A stretch of DNA of 64,000 bases from Epithemia pelagica (lineage: Eukaryota > Bacillariophyta > Bacillariophyceae > Surirellales > Surirellaceae), in the NCBI GenBank assembly GCA_946965045.2, contig OX337228.1:4092001-4156000 (forward strand), given 5' to 3'. The notes under the pieces were generated by a model. That model had not been told where the DNA came from. It ran no database searches and saw only the letters and a list, made by a program, of their open reading frames with translations. Position 1 is the stretch's first letter. Each line of letters begins with the position of its first letter. Of the stretch, positions 41,101 through 57,123 are shown piece by piece. Both the position numbers and the translations under genes were made by a program.

Positions 41101-44100
41101 AGTCATCAGGGTTACAACAGGACATGATGCGGCAACAGATTCCGGATCAGAACCTCCCGTCAGACATGGATTTGATGCAAGATGGTCAAATCAATGATCT
41201 TGGAGGTCAAATGCCCATGCAAGGTAACCAAATGCGCATGGGACCTGGCTCTTCTCAACAGGGAAACCCTGCCCTTGTTGGAAGTGGTGGCATGAGCAGT
41301 AGCGACCAGGCTGAACAGAATCAACTGCAGCAACTTCAGCAACATCAAATGAAGATGCAGCAACAATTGGAAGCCTTAAAACAGCTTCAGGGTCAACAGC
41401 AACAGCTTCTTGACCAGCAAGCAAGACTCCAGGAACAGTCGCAGCGCATTTCAGACATGAACTCGCCTCAGGCACAACAGCTTCGACAACAGCAACTTTT
41501 GCTTGATCAGTTGCAAAAACGTTGTCAACAGCAGCAACTTCGACTTCAACAGGAGATTGAGACACAGTCACAACCGGGTGCTTTGTCTTTAGCTCTGCAA
41601 GAACAGGCTCCAGCATCAGACCCTTCATCTCCCATCCCGTCTGTCTCAGGAGAATCTTCTCCACCAAACGTTGTGTCATCCGTCAATTCTAATCCTGGTG
41701 TTCCTGGTATGGATGATTCAAGTTCCAAACGGAAACGGCGAACGAGTTCGTCAGAGAAAGTTGCTCGGAGAAACAGTGGAAAGGTTAAGCGTACAGGCGA
41801 AAAAGGAAAGGCACTACGACAGCAGTTATTGGAAGCAAAAGCGGCAGAATCACCTGCTGCCGCTGTGACTCTCAAATCTGAGGCCTTCGCAAAGAAGCGA
41901 GCACTAGTACAATTAAATCCGGAGGAACGGGCCCAGAAGAAGAAGAGTGCGAAGGCGGAACTGGGCCCTCTTGCTGGAGAAGCATCTTCACTTATATCTT
42001 TCATGCCTCGTGATATGATTATGCGTCACTTGGAGTCGTTGAACAAGCGCATTCGACTTTCGTCTCGCACTGTCACACACAAGTGTATGCCCGTTGTGGA
42101 GGCTCTCATCGATGATCAGTTCGGCTGGGTGTTTCATGACCCCGTGGATCCCGTGGCATTGGGTCTTCCTGATTATTTTGATGTCGTCAAGAATCCAATG
42201 CATCTTTCTCTTGTAAAGAAGAAACTTGAAAGTGCGATTTATGGTGATATGGAACTGTTTGCGAGGGATGTCCGTCTTGTTTTCGAGAACGCGATCTTGT
42301 ACAATGGGGAGGCAAGTGAAGTGGGTGAGCTTGCGCAAACCATGTTACACAAGTTTGATTTACTTTATCGTGAGGTCGTCCAAGGTACGTTCATGACAGA
42401 GATCCTGTTTCGTGCTTCTGTTGCTCTTCTCTTATGGACGTGTTTATCCAGGTGTAGAGTCATCCCAGCAGAACCTGGAGTCATCTGGACAAGCTTGTGC
42501 ATTGTGTGGAAACCAGACCAGGCGCCTGGAACCGCCTGTCTTGTACTGTCGAGGAAGCTGTGGTATGCAAAGAATCAAAAGGGGTGCAACGTACTTTGTC
42601 GATCCATCGAAATCATGCTATTGGTCTCAAGCATGCTACGAGAAACTCCAACCAGACGAGAAGTTGATACTGGATGATGGCTCTGAAATTACCAAGAGCG
42701 ACCTTTTGGAGTTCAAGAATGATGCAATCCCTGAAGAGGCATGGGTCAATTGTGACGAGTGTCAGTGTTCGGTCCACCAAGTTTGTGCGCTTTTCAGCGA
42801 CAGGACAAACCGATCCAGTGAAAAGTTCACTTGCCCCAACTGCGTGTTGAAGCGTGGTGATGTTGTCGGTTTTCCGGTAGCGGGACAAAAATTTATGAAA
42901 GGAGCAGAAGATCTGGAGCGATGCAAAATGAGTGATGCCATCGAAGAAGGAATGAGGAAAACTCTGGAACAGGCTTACTTAGATCGAGCGAAAGATCTCT
43001 CAGTTGACGTGGACAATGTAGAACGAGCACATGGTCTTACTGTTCGTATTCTCTCGAGCGTCGAAAAGAAACACCATGTTGGTGAAGAGATGGTTCGACG
43101 CTACGGAAGTTCTGGTTGTCCCTCAGAATACCCAGTTCGATCAAAGTGTATCGCCCTTTTTCAAAGAATTCACGGTGTGGACACAATGCTTTTTGCGATG
43201 TACGTTTACGAGTACGGGCATGACTGTCCTGCTCCGAATCGCAGAAGAGTCTACATATCCTATTTGGACTCAGTGAAGTATTTCGAACCAAAATGCTATC
43301 GAACCATCGTTTATCATTCAATCCTTTTGGAATATTTGAGATACGTCAAAGGCCGAGGATTTCACACTGCTCACATCTGGAGCTGTCCTCCGACTCCAGG
43401 AGATGACTATGTTTTCTATATTCGTAAGTTTCGACAATTTGATCAGCTGTCCATGTCTTTCTCCCGATACTCACTTTGCCTCGATGACTGTTTCTCAGAT
43501 CCATCCCATCAACTTTTCCCTCGGGAAGATATGTTAAGAGCATGGTATCACAAGGTTCTTGAGAAGGCAAAGTCGGAGGGTGTTGTTATCCGAACAAGCA
43601 CCTTGTATGATGAATACTTCAACAGTGACATCGCGTTGTCCGATGTCAGCCAGAAGTTTGACCCTCTATGTGTGCCATATTTTGAAGGCGACTACATCCC
43701 CGGTGAGATCGAAAATATTATAAAGCATCTCAAAGAGAAAGGCATAGAGCAAGCTGATGGAGCGCCTGACGAAGTCATGAAGCGGCTCAAACACAATATC
43801 GGGAAAATGAAGGAGAATTTCATCGTGGTGCACTTGCGTAATAGGCGTTTTGCGGCTGCAGTTGAACGAGGTGAAGACGTGTCGTCGTGGCCTGAAGATA
43901 GTGATGAGGAACTTGTTCGCAGCAAACGGGCCAAAATTAGCGGCAAAGAGGCACCTGTTTTGTGGTCAGATTCTTCGGCCAGGAAACAAGACACAGAAGT
44001 AGACATTAAGGAACAAGAGAAGACTTTGGATGGTAGAGGAGACACTCTCAAAATTGGAGAACTCTCAGCTAATGGTCAGTCGACGAAGCGCTCTTTCAAT

Positions 44101-44460
44101 GAAATCGGACCTGCCATATCAAGCCACCTGGCAACTCTCGATCGCCAGAGAACAGTTGTCGGAGATACGAAAGAAGAAGACCCTTCAGTCGAGAGTGACT
44201 TGTTTGAATCTCGTCAAAAGTTCCTCAACTACTGCCAGACCAACCATTGTCAGTTCGATGAACTCCGCCGCGCAAAACACTCGACTCTTATGGTTTTATT
44301 CCAGTTGCACAAAGATCGCCATGAGCCTGTTTCTACCGGTATTTGTGATCGGGTACGGGAACGTAACCAGCGTGTTCGCAAAATTCAACAGCTCATGGAT
44401 GAACGTCGTCGGCAGGCCCAAAATGAGCTCTACCATACTGGAAGTGAAGGAGAGGTGTAG
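38161..44460 (+). CDS. CBP/p300-type histone acetyltransferase, four exons
   Basis: Exons 38161-39926, 40001-42384, 42452-43423 and 43499-44460; introns of 74, 67 and 75 nt, all GT-AG. 2027 aa. The first roughly 560 residues are Gln/Asn/Met-rich and disordered. A KIX domain at about 563-622 spans the first intron (RKVIFSILEVIKQM then LPHMAKSLEEHLYRSAQ). A TAZ zinc finger lies at about 816-895 (HASKCKLGPACTTKFC), a Gln-rich coiled coil at about 1040-1170 and a bromodomain at about 1275-1383 (DYFDVVKNPMHL). A PHD/RING-like Cys-rich region lies at about 1400-1516 and the KAT11 catalytic domain at about 1576-1790 (RVYISYLDSVKYF, HIWSCPPTPGDDY, AWYHKVLEKA). The end carries the plant/p300-like NYCQTNHCQFDELRRAKHST. 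It acetylates histones and recruits transcription factors. No ZZ finger or second TAZ follows. Confidence 0.93.
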
Positions 44461-45183
44461 CTGTCGTCTTTCGGGCTTGTGTTTGTACAATGTACATAGG
44501 AGGAAACTACATTCTAGGAGTATCAGTTAATAGAAAGGTTATGTTTTCTTGGTCGCTTCATGCACGGCATCAGATACGAAGGGATGGAATCAATTTGGAT
44601 TGATCCTTCAGCAGTCCAAGTGGGGAGAGTTTGGGGATTGCTACCTATCCGTAGGGTCTCAGGCTACCTCAATCGCTGGTATGGTGACGTATTGGGGACT
44701 CCTGATTGGCTAAAGTAAAAGAGCTCAGGTCATCTCGAGTCACAGTTGAAATTGAGCATTCTATTTCTGAGCGATAGATTATTATTTCGTCATTGAGGTC
44801 CCTCATTATTTACATTTGAGATCTCAACGCGAATACCCTTGACCAGCTTGGGAGTATCCGTATCTGACATTCCCATTTCTTTGACAACTGGTGGGCTACG
44901 AGTAGACACAGGAACAACAACAAGTACAGAGCGAGCGCTAAAAAGTCACATTACTCTCCTTCCCATTTCTTGTCTCTCGTCCTAACAACAGAAAAACCAA
45001 GAACATACACGGATCTGAAAAGCTTCAACACAAAAGTATCGTGGCGATTTGAGATTTCTGTGATACGAAACCAGTTCATTGCAAGAAATAGCTTCTGTAG
45101 TGTTTCAACACGGCCGATCTGCAAACTGGAAATGGCAACATCAGTTTGAATGTGTCATCATCTGTTTCAACAACGAATATCTA
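44461..45183. other. Intergenic region before STAND copy 1
   Basis: About 720 bp. It contains the word ctaggagta shortly after the acetyltransferase stop (44515), also seen after STAND copy 2. No ORF, RNA gene or repeat that I can support. Confidence 0.35.
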
Positions 45184-48100
45184 ATGGAAGAGTCAAGCCA
45201 TGACATTGAATTTGGCACTGTCGGAGAACAGGCCGAAGAAACAGGCTATGACAATAGACCAGATGCAGATGATGACATTGGAAAAGGTCATATTAAGTTT
45301 CCTTCAGGCCAACTTTATGGGCGAAGCAAAGAACTTCATCAGTTACACCAAGAATTTTTATCGATGGAACAGGAGTGTGCAAGCAAAATTGTTTTTGTTG
45401 GAGGGTATTCGGGAACAGGAAAGTCGGCACTTGTCGACAAGTTTATCAAAGAACTCTCAGAGAAGAGCAGTCGCAAAATTTCATACATATCGGGAAAGTT
45501 CGGTCAAATCAAAGCTGGAGAACCGTTCAGGGCACTTGTACAGGCTCTAAATCAATTTGTATTGAAATTATCTCAAGATTCCACAGAGGATGAACTTGAG
45601 CACCTGCTACGACGACTTGCCTTTTCCGATATCTCGTATGGAAGCGATGACGCAGATGTCCTCAAAGGGACTTTAATACCATCTTTGGATGTGTTGCTTA
45701 AAAAGAGGCAACCTCTGTTAAAGCCAGAAGAATCTAGTTGCAATGGAAAGGGAGCAACCATGGATCTAGATTTAAACGCTGTCAAATATGCCTTCACTAA
45801 TTTGATGAAAGCTTTCGCCGAAAAGTCCAGGCCAGTTCTGTTTTGTATCGATGATCTCCAATGGGCTGATGATGCTTCTTTGAAACTTTTGCAAGGACTA
45901 CTTTGTGATAAATCTTTGAAGTATGTCTTCTTCTTTGGGATATTCCGGTCAAATGAGATCGACAATACGCACCACGTATCGGAGATGATGCAGGAGATAG
46001 AGAAGGTCAACGGCGATACACGTGTGTCAAGAATGGAAATATTCAATCTGTCACCAGACAACATTGCTGAATTCATTGCCGACTCAATCGATCGTCCTCC
46101 GGGGGAAGTCGCACCAGTGGCTGAAGCCGTGTACACGAAAACTCTTGGCAATATATTCTTTGTCAAACAGGCCCTTGAGGAACTTGTTCGAAGGAATGCT
46201 TTGTACTATGATGTTGTCATGTTTCAATGGCAATTTGGTGATGTTTCTCGGGTGGAACTGGAGAAGTCTCTCTCCAGTGATGCTGTTGAAATGGTACAGT
46301 CGAAGATTAGGATCCTTCCAAAGGTTCTTCAGACTGCCCTGGCGGTTGCTGCTTTCACAGAGCACACATTCGAATTGGATCTGGTTGTCGCGTTGCTTGA
46401 GGCTGAATCCGAGGAAACTGATTACAAGCAGCTTGAGTCATTGATGCAGTTAGCGTCAGCTGAGGGGCTCATCCTACCCTGTGCTCAGGGCGTTCATGGT
46501 GGTAAGCGTCGCCGCCGTCGAAGCTACAAATTTGCCCATGATTGTATAAGGTAGGCAGCGTGTAATACAGTTCCGAAAGGCATGGAGAGAAATCAGTTAC
46601 TCATTCGAATTGCCAACGTGTTGCAGAGTTATGCGACATTCGAGAAGGATGATTGGATGCTCTTCACAGCTGCGAGGCATCTTAACTCGGTACCCGAAAA
46701 GCTGACAAATCCGACCGAAATGGTGACGTTGAATTTAACGGTTGGTAAAATCGCGAACGCAAAAGGTGCTTTCAATGAAGCTGTTTCATTCTTACACGCT
46801 GCCGCCGATCGCCTCGATCCCATTTCCTGTTGGGAGAATCACTATGAGCTAACTTTAGACGTGAAAAGCATATTGATGGAAACAGAAAACATTTCAGGGA
46901 ACGACCAACGCGCGCTTGATCTACACGAGGAGATCGTTCGTAATGCACGAACCTTGGCAGATAAATCTCGCGCCCATATAGTTTGCGTGGACGCTTTAAG
47001 CAAGAACGGTGATTATGCTCGGGCCGTTGACAAAACCACTAGCATTTTGAAAGCTTATGGAATTGATCTGCCGTCAACTTCCCCGACAGAAATGCAGGTC
47101 AAACGGGAGAAATTCCTCATGAACATGTCGCTTGGTGGCCGTTCTCTGCTTTGTTTGTCTCGATTTCCCATGGCTAACGACGAAGTTTGGGTGGCCCAGA
47201 TACGTCTATGCCAGATGCTTATGCTACTTTCGCAGTATGAGAGGAACTTCAACTATGCCACAATTCTTGGCTTTCGTATATTGAGGCAAGGACTTGAAAA
47301 GAAATCCATAACAAAGGATTTTCCGTTTGTTCTTGTCCTTCTTGCAGGACCACTGAGGCGCGAAGAAAAGTACGAGGCTGCCTTTTCGTTTGCCAATGCT
47401 GCCCTGACTTTAATGGACTTGTTCCCGGGAGGAAAAGGACCTGAATACATAAAATCGAAGATGGCTCTTTATGGGTCCCTGAGCTCTCTTCGTTTGCCCT
47501 TCCGAGATGGGATTAAGAGATTCCTTGATCTAAACAAACAGTTGATTTCGAGGGGGGAAAATGATCTTGGTTTGGGTTGTGGAATGCTAACGATGTTGGC
47601 ATTCTTCAATGCATCATTACCGTTGAATTCCTTCCCCGAGTCTAATCTGCTGTATTTTGAGGAACTATCATCGAATCTCGGGAAGAAGAATATGTGTTTA
47701 ATATTTCAAATGATTCGGCAGTGTCTTTACAACCTCAAAGGTGGGCCCGAGTCATCCCGTTTGCCTGCAGACCTGAATGGGTCTGCGTTCAATGAAGATG
47801 AGTCAACAAAAGCACTTCATGGAGATGCTGCTAGAATGACCATGCGAGATCTCAGCATGATTAGACTGAAACTTGCCGTTGTCTTTGATGTTGAGGCTGT
47901 GATGGATGAGATGCTTGATCGTCTCAAAGATTTTCCGGTGTACGATCTCCCCATTGAACGCCAGCATATTCGCATGTCATATGTTGGTTTTGCATCTCTT
48001 ATTCTAAAGTCAAGAAAGCACATGAAGTGGGCTAAGACTTGCCTTAAGTTTTTTGAGAAACTGGCATCGTTCGGATCACCTAATGCTCCACCAGTGTATG

Positions 48101-48459
48101 CCTGTATGAAGGCCCTGGAAAACCCAAGAAAGACCGTCTTTGACGATGCGATCAGAATTTGTGGGAGTGTCGGTCTGCTCAATCTAAGCGCGCTAATGAA
48201 TGAACGGTGTGGTCTCATGCTCGCAAAAGACAAGAACCAGAACGATATTTCTGGTCTCCATGTTCGTTACCTAAAGAACGCGTTGTGGTTGTATCATGAA
48301 TGGGGCGCGATGGGCAAGGTGGAACATCTACAAAGGCGGTTTCCATTTCTTCGTACGACTTTGAGAGAAAAAACGCCATCTCACATAAGTTCCGTGAGGA
48401 GAAATTCTCTGCTCGAAGGGCCTAGAATAGCATCATGGAGTGGGGCGCATTCCTGCTGA
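45184..48459 (+). pseudogene. STAND-type NTPase copy 1, one in-frame TAG
   Basis: The frame from ATG 45184 is colinear with copy 3 over its whole length (1092 codons with both stops) but has a TAG at 46552-46554, where copies 2 and 3 have Glu in FAHDRIREAAC. Everything downstream stays in frame and is well conserved. Parts: N-terminal acidic motif (IEFGT, DADDDIGKGHIKFP), LYGR start of an AAA_16-like NTPase, Walker A GGYSGTGKSA, Walker B LFCIDDLQWADDAS, the TKTLGNIFFVKQALEEL motif, then a long helical, TPR-like C-terminal half. Either a recent pseudogene, two shorter products (491 aa without the last-half domain; a possible restart at ATG 46582), or a readthrough gene. Confidence 0.75.
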
Positions 48460-49338
48460 AGTTATTATATGATGATTACATTCCGTCTTTACCCCTAGTG
48501 TAGTGGGTATCACTTATTCACCTCGTGGCGATACCCCAATAAATTGGGCAAAAGATCCAATATCAAGAACTCTAGAGACTACCGTAATTTGCGGATTCCT
48601 GTCCCCCCTATAGTCCTGTCCCCCCCACTCCCTTTAAACGTACATGGCCCCCTAACTTTTTATCTGTAGGTTCTTTCTGGGCTTATGGGTTACCCCCACA
48701 TTCCTCACGTTCCGAGCTTTCTATCACACTGCCTGACATTACATGGGAGTGAATCAAAGAGGAGAAACAAGAGATAAAGCATGATGGGTATTATGATTAG
48801 GGTTAAGGCTACGCATTGAAGCACGGTCTTTCCCCTGACTGGAATTGTGCGACCAAACCTTCTCTACAACCCCGAGGTTGAAAATTAATTTACTAAGAAA
48901 ACAATTGTAGTGTGTGAATGGAATCTTAAGAAAAATTATCCAAAATTGCGTAGTCCTGTCCCCCTCCTCTTAATTTTTGTACATTCCGGGGGGACAGGAA
49001 TCCGCAAATTACGGTAGGTAGAGAGGAGGAATGTGAAAAGCTAACAGACTACCTATGACCACTGGTAACACTCTGCCGTAGGTAGCTATTAGTAACGCAT
49101 AATAATTGAATCATCCATCCCGTATCCCGTTTGCCTCTCCCCTTTTTCTTGCTCTCCTCTCTCTCGTCTTGCCCCCCCCCCATTTTTCCAACGATGACAT
49201 GAACAAAAGTTCCACACAGACATAGAGCTTGTAAAACAAGACAACAGACAAAGCAAAATCTCTGTTCTGCTCGTGGTCTAAAAAGTATGGTTAATCATAT
49301 GAATCAATCCAGGTCTTGACCTATTGAGTGTCACGAAA
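48460..49338. other. Intergenic region between STAND copies 1 and 2
   Basis: About 880 bp, half of it occupied by the MITE at 48582-49014. A poly-C run (ccccccccc near 49175) and CT-rich DNA lie between the MITE and copy 2. No ORF supported. Confidence 0.5.
48582..49014. mobile_element. Mariner-like MITE, 433 bp
   Basis: Perfect 27-bp terminal inverted repeats, 48582-48608 and 48988-49014, begin CCGTAATTTGCGGATTCCTG and end in a run of C (G on the right). They are flanked by TA on both sides (48580-48581 and 49015-49016), the target site of Tc1/mariner-type elements. A second motif, TAGTCCTGTCCCC, occurs inside both ends in the same direction (48611 and 48951). There is no coding capacity. 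It ends 324 bp upstream of STAND copy 2. Confidence 0.85.
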
Positions 49339-52300
49339 ATGGAGGATTGTAGTAGACAGATTGAATTCGGGACTCTTGCTGAACAGACTGATGAAACACA
49401 CTATGATAACAGACCTGATGCAGACGATGATATTGAAAAAGGACGTATTAAGTTCCCCAACGACAAACTGTACGGGCGAAACGAGGAACTCCAACAATTT
49501 CACAGTATTGTTCAGTCAGTGCTTGCAGATGCGGTCAGCCGGATTGTTTTTCTGGGAGGGTATTCTGGAACAGGGAAATCAACACTTGTAGATGAGTTCA
49601 TCAAACAAGCTGCCAAAGCGAACCTAGGTAGGCAATCTCGCGCACGTTTCTGGAAAGTTTGGTCATATCAGATCGGGAGACCCTTTCATTGCTATCTCAC
49701 AAGCACTGAACATATACGTTGCTAAAGTGAGCCAGGTTTTCGACGACAGTCAGCGTAAGCGTCTTTTGAGTCGTCTTTCCAAAGTTGGTATTTCGTCGGG
49801 AAGCGATGATGCCATTGTTCTACGCGACACACTGGTCCCTTGTTTAGAGTCTCTACTTAATAATACATCATCCACTTCAGCGGAAGAGGGGAATCATGAG
49901 GTTGGTGGTGGAACGAGCATTCGACATGATATGAACAGCATCAAGCACGCGTTCAACAATCTCATCAAAGCTCTTTCCGAAGAAAACAGTCCTTTGCTTT
50001 TATGTATCGATGATCTCCAGTGGGCGGATGATGCATCCCTACAGCTGATCCGTGGATTGCTTAAGGACAAGACACTTAAGAGCACATTGTTCATTGGCAT
50101 GTATCGATCGAATGAGGTAGATGAGGATCACGAGCTAACGAAGATCATGCAGGAAGTAGAAACCTGTCGTGGTACTGAGTTTGTTTCCCGAATCAAAATC
50201 TTCAACCTTTCGCCAGAAAGTGTTCTCGAATTTATTGCGGATTCTATTGACCGGGAACCCCAGGATGTTGGACCGGTTGCTGAAGCAGTCTACACAAAAA
50301 CACTTGGCAATATATTTTTCGTAAAGCAGGCGATTGAAGAACTTGTTCGGAAAAACGCTCTGTACTACGATATGATGATGTTTGAGTGGCAGTTTAGCGA
50401 TGTTTCACAAGTAGAGATGGAAAAGTGTCTTTCCGATGATGTTATCAAGATGGTGAAGGCAAAGTTGCTTACACTTCCAGAAATGCTGCAGCGCGCACTG
50501 GCTCTTGCAGCCTATACAAAGAACGATTTCGATTTAGATTTGCTCTCTGGTTTGTGTGCCAAGGATTCTGTTACAAAGGACCTCGTGGAGCTGGAACACA
50601 CGATGAAACAAGCAAACGTGGAAGGATTGGTTTTAACTGACCTTGCCAATCGGAAGCCCAATAGTCATCACCGTGGAAATAAAAGCTACAGGTTTGCCCA
50701 TGATCGTATTCGTGAAGCGGCGTGCGCCTCCATTCCTGAGGGCACAGAAAGAGACAAAGTTCTAGTTCACATATCGAAAGTTCTTCTTCAACGTGGTTCA
50801 CCAGAGAAAGATGATTGGATGTTGTTTGTAGCCGCAAGGCACCTAAACTCTGTTCCAGTAAACCTGACCGACGCTACCGACGTTGCAGCCTTAAACTTGG
50901 CTGTTGGAAAGATTGCTTACTCAAAGGGAGCATTCCGTGAGGCAGTGGTTTTCTTGCGAAGTGGAGTAGAACGACTGGACTCCTCATCTTGTTGGAATGA
51001 TCACCATGAGCTGACACTGGACCTGAAAAGTACCCTGATGGAAACGGAGAACTTTTTAGGGAATCAAGAGAAAACGCTCGACATTTCCGAGGAAATAGTC
51101 GCCAACGCTCGAACACTTGCAGAGAAATCCCGTGCTCATATAGCTTGTGTGGCCGCTACAGCAAAAAAGAGTGAGTTTTCGCTTGCTGTGGACAAAGCCG
51201 CCCAAATTTTGAAAATACATGGCATCCATGTTCCAAAAAGATCTCCGACGAAGATCCAAGTAAGACGAGAGAAAGCCCGTCTCACGCTGGCATTGCGCGG
51301 ACGATCACTTGTTTGTCTGTCGAAATTTCCTATAGCAAGTGATGAAATTGTTGAGACGAAGATGAAGCTTGTTCAGATGCTGACGATTTATGCACATTTT
51401 CAAAAGCAAGCTAATCTTCCCACAATGTTAGGTCATCGAATGTTACGGGAGGGATTGAAGAAGAGAGCGATAACCAAAGATTTCCCCTTTGTGCTGGTGC
51501 TTTTGGCGAGTCCTCTTCGACAGCAGGAGAAGTACAATGCCGCCTTTTCGTACGCAAATGCCGCTATTGCCCTCATGGCACGTTTTCCCGAGGAGAGAGG
51601 GCTCGAATTTTTGAAAGGAAAAATGGCCCTCTATGCGTCACTGCGATGTTTGCGGTCTCCATTCAGAGATGACATTGAGACATTCTTTGATTTGAACAAA
51701 CAGCTTCTCTCGAAAGGAGAAAACGGAAGTGGCTTGGGTGCTGGGATGCTCGCAATGTACTGTTTTCTCGATGCATCTCTTCCGCTGAGTTCCCTTCTCG
51801 AGCCAAAGTTATTGCTGTTTGAAGAGGCGGCATCTGAGGTTGGTATCAAATCGTTCGTCCTCGTTTTCCGCATGATCAGGCAGTGTTTGTATAACCTACA
51901 AGGATGTCTCAATGCTTCGTTTGTACCAACGGACCTGAATGGCTCAGCATTTAATGAAGAAACGGTGATGCCAGAGCTAGGAGGGGAGACTGCGCGGATG
52001 ACTTTTCGAGACATTTCTATCATTCGGCTTCAACTTGCTGTCATTTTTGACAGTGAGACTGTCATGGACGAAATGTTGGATCGACTCGATAAGTATCCGG
52101 TAGATGACCTTGCAATAGTGCGACAGCACATTCGTATGTCGTACGTGGGTTTCGCTTCTCTCATATTGAAGTAAAAAAAACACCAAAAGTGGGCCAAAAA
52201 ATCCATGAATTTTTTTAGAAAGACTTTCTCTCTTTGGTTCAACGAATGCACAACCGGTGTATGCTTGTATGAAGGCTCTTGAGAAACCCAGCGAAGAGAC

Positions 52301-52616
52301 TTTCGAACAGGCCATACAAGTGTGTGGTAATGCTGGCCTCTTCAATCTGACTGCTTTAATGAATGAGCGATGTGGATTAATGTTGATGAACCAAAACGCT
52401 TCAAACGACAAGGTGGAAAATTATCTCAAAAATGCAATATGGTTGTACCACGACTGGGGGGCTACAGGAAAGGTTTCACATATGCAAACTCGCTTTCCAT
52501 TCCTGCAGAACGCGATGCAAGAAAAGGTTCCATCGCAACTTAGTTCCGTAAGACGGAAATGCTCCATGCTCGGAGTACCAAGAACTGCGACAGTCAGTGA
52601 CACACCGTCAAACTAA
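49339..52616 (+). pseudogene. STAND-type NTPase copy 2, three lesions
   Basis: ATG 49339 opens a frame like copies 1 and 3 (IEFGTLAEQ, DADDDIEKGRIKFP, LYGR, Walker A GGYSGTGKST). A small deletion near 49650 shifts the frame where the paralogs read FLSGKYGQIKAGEP, and the frame that carries the rest of the homology runs from there to 52174. It keeps Walker B LLCIDDLQWADDAS and the TPR-like half. A TAA at 52172-52174 replaces a Ser codon in an A-rich stretch, a further frame shift follows near 52220, and the last part (MKALEKPS to VSDTPSN) continues to 52616. It is a pseudogene on any reading. Closest relation of the C-terminus is to copy 3. Confidence 0.85.
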
Positions 52617-52818
52617 ACCTCTAGGAGTACTTCCGTTTGAGGACAATGAAGTTTGCCGTGGACTCGACCCGAACAGTCCCATCATTGAATAACTCTGACG
52701 TTGCGAAGTTATCATCTACTTTTTATATCCAGTTGATTCCACGCGATCAGTCCATTCACTGCACCACTCTTACGCTTGTCGAGAAGGCCTGAAAGTCTAT
52801 ATCTTCGAGTGCGACTGC

Positions 52819-56795
<3,977 letters not shown>

Positions 56796-57123
56796 GGCCT
56801 TCGGCGCTGTGTTGTTGCTTTGTTTTGAGACCCGGTTTTTTTTCTGTCCAACTGATGCGGTCGCGAGAAAACTTTCAGTCACGTATAGATTTCTCCATGA
56901 AACGTGTAATATAGTGTATAGTGGTCCTAAGAAGGTAACCTTTGAAGTATGATGTAAGAATGGGACATGATGTATGAATGCTACTACTAAAATCACTAAT
57001 TTATTCTGCAACAGAAGCAGAGGGTTATTGTAGAACAGAATAACTCCAAGAGATCCAGAGCCCTGAAAGAATCAGGATAAAAGAAGATCTCCCGACAACG
57101 CAAGTTCTTGCAGTCTCCCGGTT
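56796..57123. other. Upstream region of the PRP22 gene
   Basis: 328 bp between the PRP22 start and the stop of STAND copy 3, both on the minus strand. The PRP22 frame stays open up to 57011 without a likely start codon. Nothing else seen. Confidence 0.35.

Noticed and set aside
46552-46575. A possible tiny intron removing the TAG in STAND copy 1 (GTAGGC to ACAG)
   Set aside because: It would be about 20 nt, too short for splicing, and it would remove residues conserved in the paralogs.
56796-57011. N-terminal extension of the PRP22 frame up to 57011
   Set aside because: The opening codons are hydrophobic and unlike the family; MGGSKK at 56795 is a better start.
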